6,155 nucleotides of DNA from Clostridiales bacterium (GTDB lineage: Bacteria > Bacillota_A > Clostridia > Christensenellales > Borkfalkiaceae), in assembly GCA_015055785.1 (NCBI GenBank), contig SVHQ01000114.1:1-6155 (forward strand), written 5' to 3'. The first letter of the stretch is position 1, and each line of letters opens with the position of its first letter. The notes beneath the pieces were generated by a model. The model saw only the letters and a program-made list of their open reading frames with translations, was not told the origin of the DNA and searched no databases. Positions 1 to 5,269 of this stretch are shown in pieces. The position numbers and the translations under genes are program-made.

Positions 1-340
1 CGAATAAAAGACGGAAATAATCGTAAATTTCCGTCACCGTACCCACCGTAGAACGAGGGTTTCTCGACGTGGTTTTTTGGTCGATGGAGATGGCAGGCGA
101 TAAGCCTTCAATGCTCTCCACGTCTGGTTTTTCCATCTGCCCCAAAAATTGACGTGCATACGAAGACAAGCTTTCCACATACCTACGTTGCCCCTCTGCA
201 AAAATCGTATCGAACGCGAGCGTGGATTTACCGCTCCCCGAAAGCCCCGTCAACACCGTTAATTTGTTGCGGGGAATGGTCACGTCTATATTTTTTAGAT
301 TGTTTTCTTTTGCGCCTCTAATGATGATTTCTTCTTTCAT
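1..340 (-). CDS. uvrA: UvrA, excinuclease ABC subunit A (N-terminal part, cut by window edge)
   Basis: UvrA is the damage-sensing ATPase of nucleotide excision repair; it dimerises, scans DNA and loads UvrB onto lesions in the cytoplasm. The 113 visible codons are the start of ATP-binding domain I. They read [17 protein letters not shown] at the N-terminus, a Walker A motif [10 protein letters not shown] at residues 31-40, and the family-specific stretch [13 protein letters not shown] at about 54-66. The segment [10 protein letters not shown], with its Q-loop glutamine at residue 88, follows. The full protein is usually about 940 residues, so most of it lies off the left edge. The ATG at 340 is supported by AAGGA six bases upstream. 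The gene follows uvrB by 35 bp on the same strand and is almost certainly co-transcribed with it under LexA control. The whole gap is filled by a short repeated element. The family assignment is very secure. Confidence 0.96.
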   Translation of the reverse strand, partial: MKEEIIIRGAKENNLKNIDVTIPRNKLTVLTGLSGSGKSTLAFDTIFAEGQRRYVESLSSYARQFLGQMEKPDVESIEGLSPAISIDQKTTSRNPRSTVGTVTEIYDYFRLLF

Positions 341-349
341 ATTTCATCC

Positions 350-380
350 TTCAATCCGTACATGGTACGCCCGTTTTATT
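350..380 (-). repeat. Short dispersed element, copy 1, fills the uvrB-uvrA gap
   Basis: On the plus strand this copy has TTCAA (350-354), four bases, TACATGGTA (359-367), one base, GC, three bases, then TTTTATTTT. It shares this spacing exactly with two copies near 4384-4445. The core forms a small dyad, CGTAC, three bases, GTACG on the minus strand. It starts at the uvrB stop codon and ends within the uvrA ribosome binding site (TTGAAGGA), so it makes up nearly the whole 35-bp intercistronic gap. Confidence 0.6.
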
Positions 381-2340
381 TTTTCATCGCTCTTCTAAGC
401 CGCATTTTCAATTCGGTTATCTTCTCGCGGATTTCGATTGCGCGTTCGAAATCAAGCTGACCGCTCGCCACTTTCATCAACGCTGTTAATTTCTCAATCT
501 CATCGGGGATATCCGTCATTTTAATATCGTCGTCCGTCTTTTTCTTTGTGATATTTAACGTGGATTTAACTTCTTTGATAATCGTTTTGGGAATAATGCC
601 GTTTGCTTTGTTGTATTCGTCTTGGATTTGACGACGGCGATTGGTTTCCCCTATCGCACGTTTCATGCTATCCGTGATCACGTCTGCATACATCACCACT
701 CGGCCCTCGCTGTTTCTCGCCGCACGGCCTATCGTCTGAATTAATGCCGTATCGCTACGTAAAAAACCTTCCTTATCCGCATCCAATATCGCCACCAATT
801 TCACCTCAGGCAAGTCTAACCCCTCACGCAATAAATTGATGCCGCAAAGCACGTCAAATTCACCCAATCGCAGACCATTGACAATATCAATACGCTCCAG
901 CGTATCCACGTCGCTATGCATATATTTTACCTTGATGCTATGCTCCTTTAAATAGTCGGTGAGTTCCTCTGCCATACGCTTGGTGAGCGTCGTAATCAAA
1001 ACCCTGCCCCCCTCGTTTATCACATTTCGTATCTCGGAAAGCAGATCGTCTATCTGCCCTTTCGTCGGCTTTACCGTGATGTGCGGATCGAGCAAACCCG
1101 TAGGCCGAATCAATTGTTCCACCTTTTGCCCTGCTTGTTCGAGTTCGTACGGAGCAGGAGTTGCCGACACGCAAATGAGTTGAGGTATACGCGCGTCAAA
1201 TTCCGCAAAAGTCAAGGGACGATTGTCATACGCCGCACGCATTCTAAAACCGTAATTGACAAGGTTTGTTTTACGAGAAAGGTCACCGTGATACATCGCG
1301 CGAATTTGCGGAATGGTCATGTGGCTCTCATCAATAAACACTAAAAATTCACCCGACGGGAAATAATCGAGCAGGGTGAACGATGGCTCGCCAGGGCTTC
1401 TGCCGTCAAAATAGCGGCTGTAATTTTCAATACCGCTGCAATACCCGATTTCACGCATCATTTCTAAATCATGCTCGGTGCGTTGTTTGAGGCGTTGCGC
1501 TTCCAGAATCTTCCCTTCCTCTTCAAACGCGCGCACTTCGCCTCGTAAATCCTCTTCAATCATCGCCAAAGCACCGCGCAATTTTTCCGTCCCCACTGCA
1601 TATTGACTGGCAGGGAAAATCGCCACGTGCGAAAGTTCGTTGAGTTTGTTGCCCGTCAAGGCTTCTACTTCGTATATCTTCTCAATTTCATCACCCCAAA
1701 ATTCCAAACGTATCGCCACTTCGGAATTGGAAGCAGGAAAAATCTCCAGCGCATCGCCGCGCACACGGAAGGTAGAACGGTGGAAATCCATATCGTTCCG
1801 CGAATATTGCAATTCAATCAATTTCCGCATCAGCTCGTTCCGCTCCCACTCCATGCCAGGGCGCAAGGACAGCGACAAACGGAAATATTCCTCGGGCGCG
1901 CCAAGCCCATAAATGCAGGAAACGGACGCCACCACGATAACATCGCGACGCTCCATCAGCGAACCCGTTGCACTGTTGCGCAATTTATCGATTTCGTCGT
2001 TCATGCTGAGGTCTTTTTCGATATAGGTGTCCGTCGAGGGGATATAGCTTTCTGGTTGATAATAATCATAATAGGAAACGAAATATTCCACGCGGTTTTC
2101 GGGGAAAAACTCACGAAATTCGTTACAAAGCTGCGCCGCCAACGTCTTGTTGTGCGCAATCACCAGCGTCGGACGGTTGACGTTTTTAATAACGTTCGCC
2201 ATCGTAAACGTCTTACCGCTGCCCGTAACCCCTACGAGCACCTGCGTTCGCATACCGTCTAAAACCCCTTCCGTCAATTTATCAATCGCTTGCGGCTGAT
2301 CCCCCGTCGGGGAAAAGGGTGCATGTAATTTAAATTCCAT
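376..2340 (-). CDS. uvrB: UvrB, excinuclease ABC subunit B
   Basis: UvrB is the helicase-like core of nucleotide excision repair; it receives damaged DNA from UvrA, verifies the lesion and recruits UvrC to cut. The 654 residues are close to the usual 660-670. Visible motifs in order are Walker A GVTGSGKT at 37-44, then the aromatic beta-hairpin used for strand insertion at about 85-110 ([12 protein letters not shown]). These are followed by the DEAD-like box DESH at 337-340, SAT at 392-394, the motif V region [10 protein letters not shown] at about 503-512, and motif [11 protein letters not shown] at 535-543. A C-terminal UVR domain (about 614-648) is the UvrC/UvrA contact. The ATG at 2340 has AAGGAG at 2349-2354, eight bases upstream, and the N-terminus matches the family start (F-L-aP-f-P-tGDQP), so the start is firm. 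It is first in a uvrB-uvrA operon. No defect is seen; all ATPase and helicase motifs are intact. Confidence 0.98.
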   Translation of the reverse strand: MEFKLHAPFSPTGDQPQAIDKLTEGVLDGMRTQVLVGVTGSGKTFTMANVIKNVNRPTLVIAHNKTLAAQLCNEFREFFPENRVEYFVSYYDYYQPESYIPSTDTYIEKDLSMNDEIDKLRNSATGSLMERRDVIVVASVSCIYGLGAPEEYFRLSLSLRPGMEWERNELMRKLIELQYSRNDMDFHRSTFRVRGDALEIFPASNSEVAIRLEFWGDEIEKIYEVEALTGNKLNELSHVAIFPASQYAVGTEKLRGALAMIEEDLRGEVRAFEEEGKILEAQRLKQRTEHDLEMMREIGYCSGIENYSRYFDGRSPGEPSFTLLDYFPSGEFLVFIDESHMTIPQIRAMYHGDLSRKTNLVNYGFRMRAAYDNRPLTFAEFDARIPQLICVSATPAPYELEQAGQKVEQLIRPTGLLDPHITVKPTKGQIDDLLSEIRNVINEGGRVLITTLTKRMAEELTDYLKEHSIKVKYMHSDVDTLERIDIVNGLRLGEFDVLCGINLLREGLDLPEVKLVAILDADKEGFLRSDTALIQTIGRAARNSEGRVVMYADVITDSMKRAIGETNRRRQIQDEYNKANGIIPKTIIKEVKSTLNITKKKTDDDIKMTDIPDEIEKLTALMKVASGQLDFERAIEIREKITELKMRLRRAMKK

Positions 2341-2382
2341 TCTATTTTCTCCTTCGGCGGATTATGCTTGCGTTTTACACAG

Positions 2383-2396
2383 CAAACATATGTTTA
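2383..2396 (-). promoter_or_regulatory. LexA (DinR-type) SOS operator upstream of uvrB
   Basis: The sequence CAAACATATGTTTA contains the perfect 12-bp palindrome AAACATATGTTT at 2384-2395. It matches the Gram-positive SOS box (CGAAC, four bases, GTTCG, with the common form GAACATATGTTC) except for G-to-A changes in each half-site. It begins two bases downstream of the uvrB -10 box and covers the predicted transcription start, the place where a bound repressor would block RNA polymerase. uvrB and uvrA are classic SOS genes in Bacillus and relatives, so position, symmetry and gene function agree. Binding by LexA is inferred; lexA itself is not in the window. Confidence 0.83.
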
Positions 2397-2397
2397 C

Positions 2398-2426
2398 ATT
2401 ATAGCATACTTTTTAAAAGATGTAAA
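2398..2426 (-). promoter_or_regulatory. Sigma-A-type promoter of uvrB-uvrA
   Basis: Read on the minus strand, the -35 is TTTACA (2421-2426, five of six consensus bases). The spacer is exactly 17 bases and the -10 is a perfect TATAAT (2398-2403), preceded by TGC, which makes it an extended -10. The predicted start is near 2391, giving a leader of about 50 bases before the uvrB ATG. Such a strong core promoter fits a gene held down by a repressor; the LexA-type palindrome covers the predicted start. Confidence 0.85.
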
Positions 2427-2468
2427 TAATATAAGGGAACAAGCTAAGAAAATTTTTTCACAAAATGC

Positions 2469-2497
2469 TTGACAAGTTTAAAATTGTATGATATCAT
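2469..2497 (+). promoter_or_regulatory. Sigma-A-type promoter of the ABC exporter operon
   Basis: A perfect -35 TTGACA (2469-2474), a 17-base spacer and -10 TATCAT (2492-2497) preceded by TGA, giving an extended -10. The predicted start is near 2504, about 35 bases before the ATPase start codon. It is divergent from the uvrB promoter, with about 43 bp between the two -35 boxes. The ribosome binding site AAGGAG follows at 2524-2529. Confidence 0.85.
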
Positions 2498-2520
2498 TTT
2501 CATATCATAATAATATTATG
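2488..2520 (+). promoter_or_regulatory. Dyads over the ABC operon promoter, candidate repressor operator
   Basis: Two perfect dyads lie on and just after the -10 box. ATGATATCAT (2488-2497) overlaps the -10 itself. CATAATA, one base, TATTATG (2506-2520) lies just past the predicted start. The heptamer ATATCAT also occurs twice, at 2491-2497 and 2502-2508, 11 bp apart, about one helical turn. YtrB-like exporter operons are typically controlled by GntR-family (YtrA-type) repressors, so a repressor site is plausible here. The stretch is AT-rich, which raises the chance of accidental symmetry, so this is a moderate call. Confidence 0.45.
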
Positions 2521-2538
2521 TAAAAGGAGACAACTGCC

Positions 2539-3234
2539 ATGGAATTATTGAAATGTATACATTTGAATAAACATTTCGGTGACAAGCAAGTGTTGCAGGA
2601 TATTAATTTGACCATTCCAAGAGGAAAGATTATCGGTCTGCTTGGAAAAAACGGGACGGGAAAATCGACGCTGATTAAGATGATGAATGGACTGCTCACC
2701 CCCTCATCAGGGAAAGTACTTGTAAACGGCAAAGAAATCGGCGTGGCGAGCAAAAAAATTATCGCCTACTTACCTGAAAGAAGTTATCTAGATAAATCGA
2801 TGAGCGTGGAAAAGACGCTTGCTTTTTTTGAAGATTTTTATGAAAATTTTGATGGTGAAAAGGCGAGAAAATTGTTAGCGGATTTGGATTTGGACGTAAA
2901 GCAAAAGCTGGCTAAAATGAGCAAGGGTATGCAAGAAAAGGTGCAGCTCGTGCTGGTAATGAGCCGCAAAGCCGATTTGTATATTTTAGATGAACCGCTT
3001 GGCGGTGTCGACCCTGCTACGCGCGATTATATTTTAGATACGATATTGCGCAATTTCCACGACGGTGCGAGTGTGCTTATCTCCACCCATTTGATTTCCG
3101 ATATTGAAAAAATTTTAGACGAGGTCATCTTTATCGACAAAGGAAAAATCATTCTCACCGACAGTGCCCTTGCTCTGCGCGAAAAAGAAAATGCTTCCAT
3201 CGATGAAATTTTTAGGAGGACGTTCAAATGTTAA
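2539..3234 (+). CDS. ABC transporter ATP-binding protein, YtrB-like exporter ATPase
   Basis: This 231-residue protein is a stand-alone ATPase subunit of an ABC-2-type exporter, acting at the inner face of the membrane with the permease encoded next. Walker A is GKNGTGKST at 36-44, the signature MSKGMQEKV at 127-135, Walker B LYILDE at 147-152, the D-loop GGVD at 155-158, and the switch histidine is H184 (STH). The SKGM-type signature is typical of the drug/lantibiotic/YtrB exporter group (COG1131). The Q-loop position reads YLPE (E80), where most ABC ATPases have glutamine. The ATG at 2539 has AAGGAG nine bases upstream. The 3' end overlaps the permease start by 7 bp, which suggests translational coupling. 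Substrate is unknown; cell-envelope stress or peptide export would be typical for this group, but that is inference from the family. Confidence 0.92.
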   Translation: MELLKCIHLNKHFGDKQVLQDINLTIPRGKIIGLLGKNGTGKSTLIKMMNGLLTPSSGKVLVNGKEIGVASKKIIAYLPERSYLDKSMSVEKTLAFFEDFYENFDGEKARKLLADLDLDVKQKLAKMSKGMQEKVQLVLVMSRKADLYILDEPLGGVDPATRDYILDTILRNFHDGASVLISTHLISDIEKILDEVIFIDKGKIILTDSALALREKENASIDEIFRRTFKC

Positions 3235-4019
3235 AGAAATTATTAAAATATGATTTAACGAACATTTTTCGTTTTTTGACAATATTTTATTCCCTTGCAA
3301 TCTTTTTTGCTCTCCTCACAAGAATTTTTTTAAGCATTGAAAACTCCATGATTATGAACGTTATCGGGAATATTTGCACGGGCGTTACCATTTCCATGAT
3401 TTTCAATATTCTCATCAACAATGTGATGCGTTTTTGGGTGCGTTTTAAGCAAAATTTTTATGGAGACGAATCCTATTTGACCCATACGTTGCCCGTGGAG
3501 AAGCCTACCATGTATTTGAGTAAGGCACTCACGGCATTCATTACGTTATTTACAAGTATGGCGGTGATTACCCTCACTTTGTTCGCTGCTTATTATTCTA
3601 AGGAAAATTTAGAAATCCTTAAAAACCTGCTTTCCAACGTAGCTCTTTCTTTCGACAGCAGCGTAACGGGTATTATTCTTGCTTTCTTGCTGATTTTCTT
3701 TTTGGAAGTGGCAAACATTTTACAAATTGGTTTCACGGGAGTGATTTTAGGACATAAAATGCAAACCAACAAAACACTGCTTTCTATTGTATTTGGTTTT
3801 GCCGTTTACATGATTTCTCAGACGTTCGTCTTGATTGCGCTGTTGCTCGTTTCCGTGTTCAGCCCCGATTTAATGAACTTGTTTATTACCAACAAGGCAA
3901 TCACGATAGAAGCAATAAAAACGCTGTTTTTCCTCTCTTTAATCGTATACATGGGGCTCTTATTTGCCGTATATTTCTTAAATGTAATGCTCTTGAAGCA
4001 AGGCGTAAACGTTGATTAA
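3228..4019 (+). CDS. ABC-2-type permease subunit, partner of the upstream ATPase
   Basis: An integral membrane protein of 263 residues. Hydrophobic segments at about 15-37, 42-66, 99-122, 145-175, 183-211 and 231-255 give roughly six transmembrane helices, the usual ABC-2 permease architecture. The basic N-terminus (MLKKLLKYDL) and the loop FYGDESYLTHTLPV at about 77-90 resemble the short clostridial permeases that accompany YtrB-like ATPases; this loop probably contacts the ATPase. The ATG at 3228 lies inside the last codons of the ATPase gene and has a perfect AGGAGG at 3214-3219, so the start is well supported. With one ATPase and one permease, the working transporter would be a dimer of each. 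No intrinsic terminator follows: the stop codon overlaps that of the convergent gene. Substrate cannot be told from sequence. Confidence 0.85.
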   Translation: MLKKLLKYDLTNIFRFLTIFYSLAIFFALLTRIFLSIENSMIMNVIGNICTGVTISMIFNILINNVMRFWVRFKQNFYGDESYLTHTLPVEKPTMYLSKALTAFITLFTSMAVITLTLFAAYYSKENLEILKNLLSNVALSFDSSVTGIILAFLLIFFLEVANILQIGFTGVILGHKMQTNKTLLSIVFGFAVYMISQTFVLIALLLVSVFSPDLMNLFITNKAITIEAIKTLFFLSLIVYMGLLFAVYFLNVMLLKQGVNVD

Positions 4020-4372
4020 AAAATCCATTTTAAAATCAAACCGACGATAAAAGCAATCACCGCACTCGTAACCGCCCAAAATATTTTCATCGCCATGTCC
4101 CGTTTCATTTGGATATACCCTCTTTTGAACGCATAGCCGTTCGTGCGCAAAGAGATGACGTACATTTTCTCACCTTTTCTTTCAGAGGAAAGCAATTCAA
4201 AATAATCGTCCAGTGCAAGCGCTTCTAAAATCTTCTCCAACACGTCTTCGGTATATTTTCCGCGCGGCGGCAGTAAAGCAAGAAGCTCTGACGGCGAAAC
4301 AAGGCATACTCCTTTTTCCGCGGAAAGCTCATAAATTGCATTCATAACTTCACTTTCCTTTTTGTTTAGCAC
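4016..4372 (-). CDS. Conserved-looking small protein, winged-helix-like N-terminus and one C-terminal membrane helix, function unknown
   Basis: I cannot name a function for this 118-residue protein. Residues 1-60 are predicted helical with a helix-turn-helix-like rhythm (NKKESEVMNAIYELS, then SPSELLALLP, then TEDVLEKILEALALDDYFEL). Residues about 61-78 (RKGEKMYVISL) look like the beta-hairpin wing of a winged-helix fold. A basic stretch (KRGYIQMKRD, about 83-92) precedes one hydrophobic helix at about 96-115, so the N-terminal part probably faces the cytoplasm, anchored by its C-terminus. The start is GTG at 4372, chosen because AGGAGG (4378-4383) lies five bases upstream; the next ATG, ten codons in, lacks such a site. 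Its stop overlaps the permease stop by 4 bp on the opposite strand. Two tandem copies of a short repeat lie directly upstream. A membrane-tethered regulator or adaptor is one possibility, not shown. Confidence 0.8.
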   Translation of the reverse strand: MLNKKESEVMNAIYELSAEKGVCLVSPSELLALLPPRGKYTEDVLEKILEALALDDYFELLSSERKGEKMYVISLRTNGYAFKRGYIQMKRDMAMKIFWAVTSAVIAFIVGLILKWIF

Positions 4373-4377
4373 ACCGC

Positions 4378-4383
4378 CCTCCT
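4378..4383 (-). promoter_or_regulatory. Ribosome binding site that fixes a GTG start
   Basis: On the minus strand AGGAGG lies five bases before the GTG at 4372-4370. No ATG in frame has a comparable site. The Shine-Dalgarno sequence directly abuts the conserved TTGAA part of the adjacent repeat copy. Confidence 0.75.
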
Positions 4384-4414
4384 TTCAACGCGTACATGGT
4401 AGGCTGCTTTTTAT
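4384..4414 (-). repeat. Short dispersed element, copy 2, upstream of the 118-residue protein gene
   Basis: Contains TTCAA (4384-4388), four bases, TACATGGTA (4393-4401), one base, GC, three bases, then TTTTTATTT. It is the first of two tandem copies with a 31-bp period. On the minus strand its TTGAA end runs straight into the AGGAGG that serves the GTG start at 4372, the same arrangement as copy 1 at uvrA. Confidence 0.6.
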
Positions 4415-4445
4415 TTCAACCTATACATGGTATGCGTATTTTCTT
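4415..4445 (-). repeat. Short dispersed element, copy 3, tandem to copy 2
   Basis: Contains TTCAA (4415-4419), four bases, TACATGGTA (4424-4432), one base, GC, three bases, then TTTTCTTTT. The spacing is identical to the other copies. The base pair flanking the core dyad is A-T here (ATAC, CAT, GTAT on the minus strand) but G-C in copy 1, so symmetry is kept despite the change. It has no ribosome binding site of its own; its TTGAA is followed by ATAAAAAG. Confidence 0.58.
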
Positions 4446-4490
4446 TTAAAGTATTTGTTATTTTTCCTCCTTTCATACCTTTTTTACCTT

Positions 4491-4531
4491 GTAAAAACAA
4501 AGAGTAGGCTTATCACATAAGCCTACTCTTT
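4491..4531 (-). terminator. Intrinsic terminator after ridA, possibly bidirectional
   Basis: A perfect 14-bp inverted repeat, AAAGAGTAGGCTTA (4499-4512) and its complement (4518-4531), with a five-base loop TCACA. On the minus strand, the direction of ridA, the stem is followed by TTTGTTTTTAC, a good U-tract; the ridA stop is 31 bases upstream. On the plus strand it is followed by TTTTCATTTTCTTTTT, so it could also stop transcripts reading through from the ABC exporter operon, which has no terminator of its own. Confidence 0.9.
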
Positions 4532-4562
4532 TCATTTTCTTTTTATCATCTGCAAAAAATTT

Positions 4563-4943
4563 TTACAACGTTGCGATAACTTCTACTTCTACAAGTACGT
4601 TTTTCGGCAACGTTTTCACTGCCACACAGCTTCTTGCAGGTTTAGTCATGAAATATTTTGCATACACAGCGTTGAAAGCCGCAAAATCCCCCATGTCCGC
4701 AAGGAAACAGGTCGTTTTCACTGCCTTTTCAAAACTGCTGCCTGCTGCTTTTAATACTTCGCCGAGGTTTCTCATCACTTGTTCTGCCTGTTCTTCGATA
4801 GTCGTTGCTTCCACGTTTCCGCTTGCAGGATTGATGGGAATTTGTCCCGAAGTGAACACCATATTTCCACAAATAATCGCTTGGGAATAGGGCCCGATTG
4901 CCGCAGGGGCACTTTCCGTGGACACCTTTTTTAATTCTGCCAT
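4563..4943 (-). CDS. ridA: RidA family reactive intermediate/imine deaminase
   Basis: RidA (YjgF/YER057c/UK114 family) hydrolyses reactive 2-aminoacrylate/2-aminocrotonate enamines and imines released by PLP enzymes such as threonine and serine dehydratases, giving 2-ketoacids and ammonia. It acts in the cytoplasm as a trimer. The 126 residues match the family length. Signatures visible are AIGPYSQAI at 15-23 with the active-site tyrosine Y19, [10 protein letters not shown] at 30-39, and the substrate-carboxylate arginine R104 in KPARSCVAV. The C-terminal [13 protein letters not shown] completes the set. The ATG at 4943 has AAGGAG at 4954-4959, ten bases upstream. It lies downstream of ilvA on the same strand, separated by 326 bp of repeat-rich DNA, and is followed by a strong terminator. 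I found no convincing promoter of its own in the gap, so co-transcription with ilvA is likely but not proved. Confidence 0.96.
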   Translation of the reverse strand: MAELKKVSTESAPAAIGPYSQAIICGNMVFTSGQIPINPASGNVEATTIEEQAEQVMRNLGEVLKAAGSSFEKAVKTTCFLADMGDFAAFNAVYAKYFMTKPARSCVAVKTLPKNVLVEVEVIATL

Positions 4944-5039
4944 TTTATATAAACTCCTTTTGTTGATTTATCGATTTCCTTTTGGGGCGGTTTGACTTTC
5001 CATCCGAGAACGACACAGTGCATAGCCCCGCAATAGAAA
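4944..5039. other. Non-coding leader between ridA and the tandem repeats
   Basis: This stretch holds the ridA ribosome binding site and an inverted, imperfect copy of the repeat-unit edge. GTTTGACTTTCCATC (4990-5004) matches the reverse complement of the start of each 101-bp unit with one base gap and one substitution. GGGGC (4984-4988) can pair with GCCCC (5025-5029) around it. No clear -35/-10 pair for ridA was found. Confidence 0.5.
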
Positions 5040-5140
5040 GATAGAAAGTCGAAACACCCATTGGGTGCAAAATACCCATTAGGCACTTGCTTTGTTTTTG
5101 GCTTGGAACCAACTTGGCGTATATCCAAGCCTTATGGAAA
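5040..5140. repeat. 101-bp tandem repeat, unit 1
   Basis: First full unit of a tandem array between ilvA and ridA. It differs from unit 2 at a single base (A at 5069, G at 5170). It holds two palindromes. CACCCA, one base, TGGGTG lies at 5055-5067. GGCTTGGA (5100-5107) pairs with TCCAAGCC (5124-5131) and encloses CCAA, one base, TTGG at 5109-5117. The period is not a multiple of three, so the open frames through the array are not conserved protein repeats. Confidence 0.95.
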
Positions 5141-5241
5141 GATAGAAAGTCGAAACACCCATTGGGTGCGAAATACCCATTAGGCACTTGCTTTGTTTTT
5201 GGCTTGGAACCAACTTGGCGTATATCCAAGCCTTATGGAAA
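5141..5241. repeat. 101-bp tandem repeat, unit 2
   Basis: Second full unit, 100 of 101 bases identical to unit 1. Palindromes lie at 5156-5168, and at 5201-5208 with 5225-5232. Near identity means the duplication is recent or kept uniform by recombination. Confidence 0.95.
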
Positions 5242-5269
5242 GATAGAAAGTCGAAACACCCATTGGGTG
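5242..5269. repeat. 101-bp tandem repeat, partial unit 3 (28 bp)
   Basis: The first 28 bases of the unit, identical to units 1 and 2, end with the palindrome CACCCA, one base, TGGGTG (5257-5269). The next base begins the ilvA stop codon. On the transcribed (minus) strand ilvA is therefore followed at once by a small GC-rich hairpin and TTTCGACTTTC, too weak to be called a terminator with confidence. Confidence 0.9.

Noticed and set aside
959..2262. Several plus-strand open frames (up to 219 codons) opposite uvrB
   Set aside because: They lie wholly inside the intact, motif-complete uvrB gene on the other strand, have no recognisable domains, and are antisense shadows.
3027..3300. Minus-strand frames of 61-66 codons opposite the ATPase/permease junction
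   Set aside because: They are antisense to two clearly coding genes and have no ribosome binding site or recognisable features.
3507..3516. CTACCATGTA, a match to the element core, inside the permease gene
   Set aside because: It encodes PTMYLSK within a conserved reading frame and lacks the GC and T-rich parts at the fixed spacing, so a chance match is more likely.
4010..4042. Possible terminator at the convergent stops (GATT...AATC dyad)
   Set aside because: The pairing is imperfect and entirely A/T, too weak for an intrinsic terminator.
5040..5269. CRISPR-like array or integron attC sites
   Set aside because: Units are contiguous with no variable spacers, and there are no cassettes or nearby cas or integrase genes. 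The palindromes do not show the paired core-site layout of attC.
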